Source: M30B19 sp041741535
Lineage (GTDB): Bacteria > Planctomycetota > Planctomycetia > Pirellulales > Pirellulaceae
Assembly: GCA_041741535.1 (NCBI GenBank)
Contig: JBGSJV010000047.1
Span: 1 to 64,000, forward strand
DNA length: 64,000 nt
Direction of reading: 5' to 3'
A program made the translations under genes and the position numbers. The notes under the pieces are model-generated. The model did no database searches. It saw only the letters and a program-made list of their open reading frames with translations, and was not told the origin of the DNA. Position 1 is the stretch's first letter, and every line of letters begins with the position of its first letter. This document shows positions 42,618 through 51,686 of this stretch, one piece after another.

Positions 42618-44027
42618 TTGACGATCAGCGTTTTCGACCTATACACGATCGGCATCGGACCATCGAGTTCCCATAGCGTGGGTCCGATGCGGGCGGCAAA
42701 TCACTTTGCCCGGTCGTTGGCATCCGCCGAGTCAGACCCAAATGCCGTGGATTGTCGCCGACCGTGGGAACGCACCAAACGTATCGAAGTCAATTTGTAC
42801 GGTTCGTTGGCATTGACCGGAATTGGACACGGAACCGACAAATCGATTCTAATGGGACTACTGGGCTTTCAACCTGAAACCGTCGAGCCGGACCACGTCG
42901 AGGCCCTGTTTGACGGCATTCGACGGTCCGGGCAACTGGCGATGCTGAACGAAAAGTCCATCGCGTTTTCTTATGATGACGACCTCCGTTTCCTCCGCAA
43001 AGTCACCCTGCCCGAACATCCCAACGGCATGCAACTGACCGCGTTGGACGAGGTCGGAACGGTGCTTGCGCAAGAAACCTACTTTTCCATCGGTGGCGGA
43101 TTTATTTTGACACGTGCCGAGGCATTGGCAGGTGGCACCGGCCGAAGTGCCGACGGGTTGCCGTATTTGTTCCAACACGGAGCGGATTTACTGCGACTTA
43201 GTCGCGAACATCGGTTGCCCTTCAGCCAACTGGTGTTGGAGAACGAAAAAGTTTGGCTACCCGAGTCCGAAATTCGCGCTCGCTTGTTGCGGATCTGGGA
43301 AGCGATGCAAGGATGTGTTCAACGCGGTTGCGAGCGTGAGGGTATTTTGCCAGGCGGACTCAAAGTCCGACGCCGCGCCGCAGCGCTGTATCGCAGCCTG
43401 ACGGCTGCCGAGCAACGTGACGCCGCCGATCCACTCAACGTGATGGATTGGGTGAATTTGTATGCCTTGGCCGTGAACGAAGAAAACGCCGCCGGAGGCC
43501 GCGTTGTCACGGCGCCCACCAACGGGGCGGCCGGGATCTTGCCCGCCGTTCTCCATTATTACGCTCGGTTTGTTCCGGGAGCCAACGACGAAGGCGTCAT
43601 CCGTTTCTTGCTCACGGCCGCGGCGATCGGCATGCTCTACAAGAAAAATGCCTCCATTTCCGGCGCGGAGGTTGGCTGCCAAGGCGAAGTGGGCGTCGCT
43701 TGTTCGATGGCCGCGGGAGGTTTGACCGAAGTGCTGGGGGGAACTCCCGCACAAGTCGAACAGGCTGCCGAGATTGGCATGGAGCACAACTTGGGACTTA
43801 CCTGTGATCCCATTGGGGGTTTGGTCCAAGTCCCCTGCATCGAGCGGAATGCGATGGGCGCTGTCAAAGCCATCAACGCCGCGCGCATGGCGCTCCGCGG
43901 TGATGGCTCACATCACGTATCGTTGGATAAAGTCATTGCAACCATGCGGCGCACCGGTATGGATATGAATCGCAAGTACAAAGAGACTTCGCAAGGTGGC
44001 TTGGCCGTCAATCTACCGGAATGTTAG
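42618..44027 (+). CDS. sdaA: L-serine ammonia-lyase, iron-sulfur dependent, single chain
   Basis: 469 aa. It deaminates L-serine to pyruvate using a [4Fe-4S] cluster. The TTG at 42618 was chosen: GAGGAG lies 7 bases upstream and translation then begins at the family start, ISVFDLYTIGIGPSSSHSVG. The beta and alpha domains are fused. The cluster cysteines are Cys354, Cys396 and Cys407, whose spacing (42 and 11) equals that in the Legionella enzyme. TAPTNGAAGILPAVLHYY is the alpha-domain signature. The stop codon lies within the end of dispersed-element copy D. Confidence 0.95.
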   Translation: MTISVFDLYTIGIGPSSSHSVGPMRAANHFARSLASAESDPNAVDCRRPWERTKRIEVNLYGSLALTGIGHGTDKSILMGLLGFQPETVEPDHVEALFDGIRRSGQLAMLNEKSIAFSYDDDLRFLRKVTLPEHPNGMQLTALDEVGTVLAQETYFSIGGGFILTRAEALAGGTGRSADGLPYLFQHGADLLRLSREHRLPFSQLVLENEKVWLPESEIRARLLRIWEAMQGCVQRGCEREGILPGGLKVRRRAAALYRSLTAAEQRDAADPLNVMDWVNLYALAVNEENAAGGRVVTAPTNGAAGILPAVLHYYARFVPGANDEGVIRFLLTAAAIGMLYKKNASISGAEVGCQGEVGVACSMAAGGLTEVLGGTPAQVEQAAEIGMEHNLGLTCDPIGGLVQVPCIERNAMGAVKAINAARMALRGDGSHHVSLDKVIATMRRTGMDMNRKYKETSQGGLAVNLPEC

Positions 44028-44127
44028 GCTTGGCCCTGGGGAAGGCATGCAAGATCCCTGACAACAAGATGCGACCGGAAAGGGTCAGACCCCTGGTAGG
44101 ACAGACCCACGGTAGGACAAAGCCTAG
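44024..44127 (-). repeat. Dispersed palindromic element, copy D (inverted, diverged)
   Basis: On the minus strand it starts CTAGGCTTTGTCCTACC, sharing 13 bases with the left end of copy A, and continues AGGGGTCTGACCCTTTCCGG and ends GGGCCAAGCCTAA. An internal duplication places GGTAGGACA at both 44095-44103 and 44111-44119. The element exactly fills the gap between sdaA, whose stop TAG it contains, and the next ATG at 44128. Confidence 0.82.
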
Positions 44128-45393
44128 ATGACTCAAACGAACCGGGATGACCGATCACGAAACTTTCGACTAGCCGCCGCTCCTTGGTTGGAAGAACGAT
44201 TCTTATGCTTGCTGGGTCGGTTGGGCGGGTTGGCCAAGCGGGATGCGAAAGCCTGGGTCTCGCAATTTGGTGGCCATGTCTTACCGATAAACGACCCTCG
44301 GGTGACGGATATCGTGGTGGGTGACGATTCGTTCCCCTTCAATCTCCGTGAATTGGACGACGATATCGTGGTGCGAATTGAGCAGGGGCACATTCGCTTG
44401 TGGGAAGAGACCGAATTCTGGCGACAGTGTGGCCTGTTTGAGGAGCCACTCGACGCGGCACAGCTTTATACCCCCGCGATGTTGGCGGACCTACTCAAAA
44501 TTCCCGTTCGCACGATTCGTCGCTGGCATCGGCTGGGCTTGCTCCATCCCATCAAAGAAGTTTGTCGCCTCCCGTATTTCGATTTTCAAGAATTGGCAGC
44601 CGCACGACGCTTGGCTTCTTGGCTGCAAGCGAGTTCGGCCGAACAGGTCGAGCGCCAATTGGTAAAGCTCACTCGGGTCTTGCCGGGCGCGCGCCGACCA
44701 TTGTCGCAATTGCCCATCATCGTTCAAGGCAAAGAGGTCTTGTTGAGGCAAATGTCCGGCTTGGTAGAACCCAACGGCCAACTGCGATTTGATTTCGAAC
44801 AATGGGGCGACCAAGAAGAACTGCCCGCCGCCCGCATCCTCGCGCTTAGCGATCATGTCGCAGAAACCGGAACACCGGCAGCTCGCTTGGCCGTCGCCGA
44901 TTGGTCGGACTTTCATCCACGAAGTGCGGAGGAATGCCTCCAACAGGCAATCGAGTTCGAAGACGCCCAGGACTGGCAGTCGGCACTAAATGTTTATCGT
45001 TGCATGCAGTTGGCGTTTGGTCCGTCGGCCGATGTTTGCTTTCAAATCGGCGAGCTCTTGTACCGCATCGGCGAGTTATCCGCAGCGCGTGAGCGATATT
45101 CGATGGCCGTGGAATTGGACACCGAGTTTTTGGAAGCTCGCGCGAATTTGGGTTGCGTCTTGCTCGAGCTGCAGCAATGGGATTTGGCATTGGCGGCCTT
45201 CGAAGGGGCTTTGGATTTGCATCCCGACTATGTGGACGTTTTATTTCACGCCGCCGCTGCTTGTGAAAAATTAGGCCGTTTGGCCGAAGCTCATGATTAC
45301 TGGGAACGATTCGTGCGTCTGGCGCCGAACAGTCCCTGGGCTCAGTACGCTCGCGCCAAGTTATCCAATCCACCTCCAGGACCTCGCCATTGA
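44128..45393 (+). CDS. BRCT-like / MerR-type HTH / TPR fusion protein
   Basis: 421 aa. An N-terminal region of about 80 residues looks like a BRCT domain (RLGGLAKRDAKAWVSQFGGH, then TDIVVGDD). A MerR-like winged helix follows (YTPAMLADLLKIPVRTIRRW, HRLGLLHP). The C-terminal third holds about three TPR units (ALNVYRCMQLAFGPSADVCF; ARANLGCVLLELQQWDLALA; CEKLGRLAEAHDYWERFV). This combination suggests a DNA-binding regulator with protein-protein contacts. It is coupled to mgtE: the stop TGA overlaps the mgtE TTG start (TTGA at 45390-45393). Confidence 0.78.
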   Translation: MTQTNRDDRSRNFRLAAAPWLEERFLCLLGRLGGLAKRDAKAWVSQFGGHVLPINDPRVTDIVVGDDSFPFNLRELDDDIVVRIEQGHIRLWEETEFWRQCGLFEEPLDAAQLYTPAMLADLLKIPVRTIRRWHRLGLLHPIKEVCRLPYFDFQELAAARRLASWLQASSAEQVERQLVKLTRVLPGARRPLSQLPIIVQGKEVLLRQMSGLVEPNGQLRFDFEQWGDQEELPAARILALSDHVAETGTPAARLAVADWSDFHPRSAEECLQQAIEFEDAQDWQSALNVYRCMQLAFGPSADVCFQIGELLYRIGELSAARERYSMAVELDTEFLEARANLGCVLLELQQWDLALAAFEGALDLHPDYVDVLFHAAAACEKLGRLAEAHDYWERFVRLAPNSPWAQYARAKLSNPPPGPRH

Positions 45394-46631
45394 CTTCGAC
45401 CACTTCGCCCCCAGCCTCCGACACCGGCACGACCTTCGACATTGGCACTTTGGCCTGTGAGCTGGCCACGCTGGCTCCCCCACAAGCCGTAGAACGCTTG
45501 CAGGAAGTTCCCGTCGCCGTTCGTGCCCAAGTGCTCGTCGCCCTCAGCCCTGCAATCTCGGAAGAGATTTTGCTGGCGATGTCCGATGAGACGCGCGCGG
45601 ACGTCTTTGCGGCGTTTCCTCAAGCGACACGCGCGCAATGGACGGCCAACCTCGCGTACCATGAAGATTCGATCGGTCGCTTGATGGAACCGGCGCACGT
45701 GGTGTTTCGACCCGACTTGACGGTGGCCGAAGCCGTGGAACGAATTCGCAAACTTTCTCGGAGCATCCTCGTCACCTACGGCTTTATCGTCGACCCACAC
45801 AATCACTTGACCGGCGTCGTGGCCATGCGTGATCTATTGTTGGCGACCCCGCAACAAACGATGCAAGAGATCATGATCGCGCGCCCATTCTTCCTCAATG
45901 ATCAACAAACGCTATTGGAAGCGATGCGTTTGGTCGTGAACAAACATTTTCCGGTCTACCCCGTTTGCAACTCGGAAGGCCGGTTGGTCGGCACCGTTCG
46001 CGGCCGAACTTTGTTCGAAGAACATGCCTTCGAGATCAGCGCTCAAATGGGAACGATGGTCGGTGTCGAGAAGGAAGAACGATTGTCGACGCCGTTGGCG
46101 ACCAGCTTTCGCTTCCGGCACCCCTGGTTGCAGGTCAATTTATTGACCGCTTTTGTGGCAGCGGCGGTCGTTGGCTTCTTTCAATCAACCATCGACAAAA
46201 TGGTCGTGTTGGCGGTCTTTCTACCGGTGCTCTCAGGACAGTCCGGCAATACGGGTTGTCAATCCTTGGCGGTGACGTTGCGTGGTCTGACGCTAGGCGA
46301 TCTACAGCCAGGTCGTGAGAAATTCTTGGTGTTTAAAGAAGGCTTGTTGGGTCTCTTTAATGGTATTTTCGTCGGGCTAAGCGCGGCGGTCGGGATGATG
46401 GTCTACGCCTGGTCCCAAGGTAATCCCGCCTATTTGCAGTTGGGGGCCATTGTCTGGGTCGCTATGATTGGTAGTTGCATTGTCAGCGGAATCGCCGGAG
46501 CGACGATCCCACTGTTCTTTCGCAAGATCGGAGCGGACCCCGCCACCGCTTCCAGTATCTTCCTAACGACGGCCACCGACGTCGTCAGCATGGGGCTATT
46601 CTTAGGCCTCGCCTGGTTGATCTTCTGGTAA
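45390..46631 (+). CDS. mgtE: MgtE-type magnesium transporter
   Basis: 413 aa from a TTG overlapping the upstream stop. The cytosolic N domain (about 15-100, helical) is followed by two CBS domains (MEPAHVVFRPDLTVAEAVER and MIARPFFLNDQQTLLEAMRL), which in MgtE sense magnesium and gate the channel. A linker helix leads to five membrane helices. The pore segment reads FLPVLSGQSGNTGCQSLAVT, matching the family's GNxGxQ, and ATDVVSMGLFLGLAW ends the protein. No riboswitch precedes it, as expected for an internal operon gene. Confidence 0.93.
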   Translation: MTSTTSPPASDTGTTFDIGTLACELATLAPPQAVERLQEVPVAVRAQVLVALSPAISEEILLAMSDETRADVFAAFPQATRAQWTANLAYHEDSIGRLMEPAHVVFRPDLTVAEAVERIRKLSRSILVTYGFIVDPHNHLTGVVAMRDLLLATPQQTMQEIMIARPFFLNDQQTLLEAMRLVVNKHFPVYPVCNSEGRLVGTVRGRTLFEEHAFEISAQMGTMVGVEKEERLSTPLATSFRFRHPWLQVNLLTAFVAAAVVGFFQSTIDKMVVLAVFLPVLSGQSGNTGCQSLAVTLRGLTLGDLQPGREKFLVFKEGLLGLFNGIFVGLSAAVGMMVYAWSQGNPAYLQLGAIVWVAMIGSCIVSGIAGATIPLFFRKIGADPATASSIFLTTATDVVSMGLFLGLAWLIFW

Positions 46632-46748
46632 GAAGGGTCTGTCGAATCGGAATTTTGAAAGGCGCCTGAAGGACGCCCTCGTCTCAAGTGATCTTCCGCG
46701 AAAGCGGGGCCGGGTGCCCGACCAACCCCGAACCGACTACCGGCACTT

Positions 46749-49199
46749 TCATTCCTCGTCGTCTTCCAGTACCGGAGGGGCGCCGGGCTCGGGCAGGACG
46801 ACATGCGCGATCTTGCCATTCTTTTGAATCTCGTTTCCGCGACCGCCCCGCGACGTCACGCGATATTTGGCCGTCGAGATGGTCTTCTTCGCACCACGAT
46901 TTGTGACCACCACCATCAGGTCCCGGTCCCCAGTACTGGGTTTGAAACCCAACAAGGCATCACCCTTTGCGACTTTGATTAGCAAGACGCCTTTGCCGGG
47001 TCCGGACAAGTAGTTGACCTCTTCGGTAGGACAGATCATGGCCCGGCAATTGGCCGTAATCGCCAAGATGGTTTCCGAACCCGCAATCGCAAACACGTTC
47101 ACGACTTCGCTGCCGGTCGCCACTCGACAATATCGCCGTCCGCTGCGAGTCGAAGGTTCGGCAAAGGTTGCCAAACCAAACCGCATGGCATAGCCATTGG
47201 TCGTGGCTGCCAAGCCGTGAATCGGTGGACACAGGTCGGGCTTCTTCGGATTCTCGGCGATGTCGCCGATCACCCGTTCATCAAACGACATGCAAGCGAT
47301 GATTTTCTCGCCGTCTTTCAACTTGAAGAGCTTCTGGATTGGCTCGCCGTACCCCGTCGACGGTGGAACATCGACCATTCGCGATGAATAACAAACACCC
47401 AATGACGAAAAAAAGCCCACCACGCTGCGAGTCGATCCGGCGACGCAGGCCAACACGCGATCTCCTTCGCGGAGACGGCTTTTGCTCGGGTCCGTGATCT
47501 GCTTTTGTCGCTTCACCCAGCCATCGGTCGTAATCAGAATCGCGCAGTCTTCGGCGACGATAAAGTCATCGGCGGTGAATTCGGGTTCATCGACCACCGT
47601 CAACATTTGCGTACGACGTTTGGCTTCGGTGGCCGAGGCATAGGTTTCCAAGAGGCTTTCGATTTCTTGACGCACGATGCCCCAACGTCCCGAAGCATTG
47701 GTGTCCTTGGTGTCTTCTTGCAGCAACTTGCGAATCGCTCGAGCCCGTTTGCGCTTCTCGTCGACTTCTTCGCGGATCAAATTGATTTCCAATCGAGCCA
47801 AACGGTAGAGTTTCAACTCCAAGATCGCGTCCGTTTGTTCGGCATCCAAGCCGCCTTTGTCCATCGGGAACCGGGCCATGATTTTTTGAGCAGCGTCCGC
47901 TTTGCCTTCGGACTTGCGAATGATGCGAATGATTTCATCCAGCGCATCAAAAACCACCAAAAAGCCTTCGAGAATGTGCAGACGCCGTTCCAGGGCGGCC
48001 AGCTCGTTCTCGAGTCGCTTGGTCACCACGTCCAACCGAAAGTGCAAGAAGTGCCACAAGATCTCCTTGAGCCCCAATCGCTCCGGTGTCCCGACGGCAG
48101 GGTTTTCCGTCGGCACGAGGCAGGTCATATTGACCCCAAAGTTCGTCTGCAGCGCCGTGTTCTTGTACAGGTACGCTAGAACTTTCGCTTCGTCGGCGTC
48201 TTTTTTTAACGTCAAGTCGATCCGAATATCATCGGTGGACAGGTCGCGGACGTCTTGGATCAACGGCATCTTGCCGGAGAAAATAATCTCGCCGATTCGT
48301 TCGACCAACAGGGTCTTGTTGACGCCGTAGGGAATCGAAGTAATTTGCAGGACCTTGTTCGCTTTGGTTTCCGGGGCAGCGACGATCGTGCCGCGAATCT
48401 TGAGGGTGCCGTGACCCGTGCGATAAATCTCGCGCAGCTCTTCCTTCGTATTGATGACTTGGCCGCCGGTTGGAAAGTCCGGACCTTGTACTGCGTCGTT
48501 CGCTACCAATTGGTAGTCTTTGACTTCCGGGTCTTTGAGCAACTTCAACAAGGCCCGACACAACTCTCCCAAATTGTGAGGTGGAATGTTGGTCGCCATA
48601 CCGACGGCGATGCCGGTGGTCCCGTTGAGCAACAAGTTTGGCAAGCGACTGGGGAGCACAACGGGCTCCTGACGCGTCCCGTCGTAGTTGGGTTTGAAGT
48701 GAACGGTCACCGTTTTCAGATCCGTCAGGATCTCGCCGGCGATTGCAGACAAGCGACATTCGGTATACCGCATGGCCGCCGCGTTGTCCCCATCGATGGA
48801 ACCAAAGTTCCCACTGCCATCGACCAGCGGCATTCGCAACGAGAACGGCTGGGCCATGCGGACCAAGGCCTCGTAGATCGAACTGTCGCCGTGCGGGTGG
48901 TAATTACCCATGACCTCACCGACGATCTTGGCACACTTGCGCGGCTTGGTCGTGTGGTAGAGGCTTTGCTGATCCATCGTGTACAGGATTCGTCGCTGGA
49001 CGGGCTTGAGTCCGTCGCGGACATCGGGCAACGCCCGACTGGTGATCACGGACAACGAGTAGTTGAGGTAGCGACTTTGTGCGGCCCCCCGGAGCGTGAT
49101 CGATTCGATTTGGTCCTCGCTCGAGTCCCATTGGAACTCTGCCTGAGCCCCTTCGGTTGACGATTTTGATTTTCGCGACGAAGAGCGATTTTTGGCCAA
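46749..49199 (-). CDS. Type II DNA topoisomerase subunit A (GyrA/ParC)
   Basis: 816 aa. The winged-helix and tower parts are complete: ALPDVRDGLKPVQRRILYTM, GNYHPHGDSSIYEALVRMAQ (the quinolone-determining region, with Ser and Glu at the usual contact positions), and MRYTECRLS with catalytic Tyr145. The C-terminal beta-pinwheel carries RGGRG in its last blade, but no complete QRRGGKG GyrA box. It may therefore be a topoisomerase IV A subunit or a second GyrA rather than the main gyrase. No gyrB/parE is next to it. The Ser/Lys-rich N-terminus before residue 30 is not conserved. Confidence 0.92.
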   Translation of the reverse strand: MAKNRSSSRKSKSSTEGAQAEFQWDSSEDQIESITLRGAAQSRYLNYSLSVITSRALPDVRDGLKPVQRRILYTMDQQSLYHTTKPRKCAKIVGEVMGNYHPHGDSSIYEALVRMAQPFSLRMPLVDGSGNFGSIDGDNAAAMRYTECRLSAIAGEILTDLKTVTVHFKPNYDGTRQEPVVLPSRLPNLLLNGTTGIAVGMATNIPPHNLGELCRALLKLLKDPEVKDYQLVANDAVQGPDFPTGGQVINTKEELREIYRTGHGTLKIRGTIVAAPETKANKVLQITSIPYGVNKTLLVERIGEIIFSGKMPLIQDVRDLSTDDIRIDLTLKKDADEAKVLAYLYKNTALQTNFGVNMTCLVPTENPAVGTPERLGLKEILWHFLHFRLDVVTKRLENELAALERRLHILEGFLVVFDALDEIIRIIRKSEGKADAAQKIMARFPMDKGGLDAEQTDAILELKLYRLARLEINLIREEVDEKRKRARAIRKLLQEDTKDTNASGRWGIVRQEIESLLETYASATEAKRRTQMLTVVDEPEFTADDFIVAEDCAILITTDGWVKRQKQITDPSKSRLREGDRVLACVAGSTRSVVGFFSSLGVCYSSRMVDVPPSTGYGEPIQKLFKLKDGEKIIACMSFDERVIGDIAENPKKPDLCPPIHGLAATTNGYAMRFGLATFAEPSTRSGRRYCRVATGSEVVNVFAIAGSETILAITANCRAMICPTEEVNYLSGPGKGVLLIKVAKGDALLGFKPSTGDRDLMVVVTNRGAKKTISTAKYRVTSRGGRGNEIQKNGKIAHVVLPEPGAPPVLEDDEE

Positions 49200-49471
49200 A
49201 GGGATCCTCCGTAATGGCTGAAGCGGGACGGTTCAAAGCTGGTAAACCAGCCAGTTTGGGCGAATTCTAGCAAAGGGCCCGATTTTGTCACAGTCGGTTT
49301 TTTCCGCAGGTATCGATTGCACGAGCGGGGTTCCGCAGGATCGTTGGGATCATCGGTAAAGTGGTCACTTTCCCTCCCGTCAAATTCCGAATCAATCTTA
49401 CAACCCACGGCGAATTTGGGATGGAGCCCTACGTCGAATCGGAAAAACAGCCTTACAACGGAGTGCTTAGG

Positions 49472-49957
49472 ATGAAGTTCCTTGTCCCCATCGCGGCAAT
49501 GACCCTGATCGTCTTGGCGATTTGCCCAGCAACCACACAAGCGCAGCAAATGCTGCACTCGGCCGACGAACAATCGGCTCATTTGTTCCACAACATGTAC
49601 ACAACCGGCCCCAGCGCGCAAACGGCGGCCATGTACCCAGCCCCGCACCCAACCCCGCGAATCGCTGGTCACGTGTTCAACACCTACCAGCCGTTCGCCC
49701 CTCACCAAATGATGTACGAACACAATCGCACGTATTACACACCGTACGCGGGATCGTTCTACCAAGACCCCTGCGAAGGTGGCAATTGCGGCGGGTACGC
49801 TGGTCAAGGTCTCAACGTGACGACGGTCGTTTGGCAACATGGCGGGACTTTCACTCCACCGTATCCGTTCGAGTTCCGCACTCGCTTCACCGGCCAACGA
49901 TTTTTTGGCAACCGCATGGCTCCAACCGCCAGCGCTGGCTGCAATACCTGCAAGTAG
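49472..49957 (+). CDS. Small secreted protein, Tyr/Pro/His-rich
   Basis: 161 aa from the ATG at 49472 (GGAG 8 bases upstream). Signal peptide MKFLVPIAAMTLIVLAICPA with cleavage near TQA. The mature part is rich in Tyr, Pro, His and Asn (FAPHQMMYEHNRTYYTPYAG) and contains CEGGNCGG and a C-terminal CNTC, possible disulfides. No family is recognised. It is followed 39 bases later by another small secreted protein of similar composition, probably in the same transcript. Confidence 0.72.
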   Translation: MKFLVPIAAMTLIVLAICPATTQAQQMLHSADEQSAHLFHNMYTTGPSAQTAAMYPAPHPTPRIAGHVFNTYQPFAPHQMMYEHNRTYYTPYAGSFYQDPCEGGNCGGYAGQGLNVTTVVWQHGGTFTPPYPFEFRTRFTGQRFFGNRMAPTASAGCNTCK

Positions 49958-49996
49958 TCATCCTCACCTCAAATATTTTTCCGACGGAATCTGCCC

Positions 49997-50488
49997 ATGT
50001 CCAGAAAACTCATGCTCCTCGCTTTCGCCCTCACCTTGGGGTTCTCGGGTGTTGCGATGGCTCAAGAACCAGCTCAAGATGTCCCCTGTTTCGAACGCGG
50101 CGCTTTCCCCAGTCGTCGCAGCACCGTGGTCAACGCGATGCGCGATCAATACCACCCGAACCCGTACTACGCGTATGGTCGCGGAGGCATCACTGCCACA
50201 CGCGAACATCATTGGAATTACCAACAAGCCCAGTCGTACGCTTGGCACGGCGACTATAGCTATTGGAAGTACGGCACTCCCACCGCGTTGGTACTGCCGC
50301 CGACAGCCGCGTTTATGAGCGATTACCAATGGGGTGTCGGCAATACGACCAGCACACCGATCCATCACCAATTCCAACACCAATCGCACGGCATGTCCGG
50401 TGGCGAAGCCGGTGGTGGTCACTGGACGCCTTACTGGCCGCATCACACTCGCCAATTTGGTCTCTACGGAGTTCGCGCCCCCTGGTAA
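49997..50488 (+). CDS. Small secreted protein, His/Tyr-rich
   Basis: 163 aa. Signal peptide MSRKLMLLAFALTLGFSGVAMA with a clean AMA site. The mature protein is rich in His, Tyr, Trp and Gly (PYYAYGRGGITATREHHWNY, HWTPYWPHHTRQ). Composition and position suggest it is related in role to the preceding gene; no domain is recognised. A strong terminator follows at 50529. Confidence 0.72.
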   Translation: MSRKLMLLAFALTLGFSGVAMAQEPAQDVPCFERGAFPSRRSTVVNAMRDQYHPNPYYAYGRGGITATREHHWNYQQAQSYAWHGDYSYWKYGTPTALVLPPTAAFMSDYQWGVGNTTSTPIHHQFQHQSHGMSGGEAGGGHWTPYWPHHTRQFGLYGVRAPW

Positions 50489-50528
50489 GCCCGGAGGTGT
50501 GTGTTCGCAAGTCCCAAAAAAGATGCTC

Positions 50529-50559
50529 ACGACCGGCAAACCTGCCGGTCGTTTTTTTT
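50529..50559 (+). terminator. Rho-independent terminator
   Basis: A perfect 10-bp stem (ACGACCGGCA at 50529-50538, complement at 50543-50552), loop AACC, then eight T. It ends the transcript of the two small secreted proteins. Confidence 0.95.
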
Positions 50560-51116
50560 GCCAAGTCGCACGACTTTGTATGTCGTCGCCGCGGTTGCAA
50601 ATGCCGAACCCGTACCGCCCAAACATCGAACTTAAAACGTCCGCGCGCATGCCATCACTGGGAGCATTCTTCAGTTTCTATTTTTCATTAGTCATTCCTT
50701 AGCCGCTTGGCTGGCGGACTTCCCACGGATACCAATGCCGAGCTGCGGAGGAACATGTTCACCGCATGCGGTTTCGTGAAGACCGTCAAAGTATCAGCTC
50801 GGAAGTTAGACAATTGCGGTAGGACACGGGCTTGTCGGTCAAGGAAATGTCCGCCAACGGTTCATCCGCAGTTCGGCTTTGCCATCCGTGGGAATTTACA
50901 GTCGATCGCATTTTGTCACTTTGCGGCTCCGGCGATTTGGTGCCTTCCCCATGATCCCCCGCTGCCCCGTTCCGTCACCTTCTTGATCGCCAGCGACACG
51001 GTTTGGTGGGCAAATTGAAAAAAGGCCATTCTTTGTCACAGCCCTGGGGCACGTGGGTATTGGGTTCGAAGCCAGGAAACTTCGATCAAATAACGCCCAG
51101 CCGACGAGATCAAGCC
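50560..51116. other. Intergenic region with paired palindromes
   Basis: About 560 bases without a supported gene. Two perfect 10-bp palindromes stand almost side by side: GAACATGTTC (50751-50760) and CCGCATGCGG (50762-50771). Frames across the region lack start signals and known domains. The promoter for the zinc-ribbon gene at 51117 should lie in the 3' part. Confidence 0.55.
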
Positions 51117-51629
51117 ATGAGCCATAACTGCCCCAAATGCCAGACTCCAAATCCGCCGCATGCTCAATTTTGCCACAACTGCGGAACCCGGTTCGGCGGA
51201 GCAACCGTCTTTGCCGGCCCAGTTCCCCATCACCCACAAGTCGCCGCCGTTGGCGTCGGCCCCGTTGGAGCTCCTCCAACCAACGGACCGTTTATCGGTC
51301 AGCCTCAAAACGTACCGACCGTTGGCGTGACGACCGCCCAACCCGGAGCCAGTAAGCTCGCCGTGGCGAGCTTGATTCTGGCGATCCTGGCGTTGTTTTG
51401 CTTCGGGCCTTTAACGGGCATCCCAGCCGCCATCTTGGGCTGGATGGAACTGACCGCCATCAAACAGGGTCGTTCGGATCAATCCAATGCCTGGATGGCG
51501 CACGTTGGCCTGTGGGGCGGGATCGTCTTGAGTATCCTAACCAGTGGCGTCTTCTTCCTCATGCTGATCCTATCGGCAGCAAGTGCTGGGATGAACGATC
51601 CCTTCATGTCGCCCTACGGTGGGTATTAG
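51117..51629 (+). CDS. Zinc-ribbon, DUF4190-like membrane protein
   Basis: 170 aa from the ATG at 51117. An N-terminal zinc ribbon (CPKCQTPNPPHAQFCHNCG) is followed by a Pro/Val/Gly-rich linker and two membrane helices (LAVASLILAILALFCFGPLT and LWGGIVLSILTSGVFFLML). The segment between them, PAAILGWMELTAIKQG, matches DUF4190-type proteins. The function is unknown. It lies 57 bases upstream of another zinc-ribbon protein, so the two are probably co-transcribed. Confidence 0.8.
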   Translation: MSHNCPKCQTPNPPHAQFCHNCGTRFGGATVFAGPVPHHPQVAAVGVGPVGAPPTNGPFIGQPQNVPTVGVTTAQPGASKLAVASLILAILALFCFGPLTGIPAAILGWMELTAIKQGRSDQSNAWMAHVGLWGGIVLSILTSGVFFLMLILSAASAGMNDPFMSPYGGY

Positions 51630-51686
51630 TCAACGGAGGAGCGCGTTTACCAATCTCTTGGTTCTCACTGGGAAAGGATTTCGATC

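Noticed and set aside
46632..46748. Terminator between mgtE and the topoisomerase gene
   Set aside because: Only weak GC-rich inverted repeats without a T-run were seen.
50751..50771. Possible LexA box or group II intron piece
   Set aside because: The palindrome has two central bases instead of the four of the Gram-positive SOS box, and no intron domain V or reverse transcriptase is nearby.
50707..51018. 103-aa plus-strand frame in the intergenic region
   Set aside because: No ribosome-binding site, odd composition, no family; the region is better explained as non-coding.
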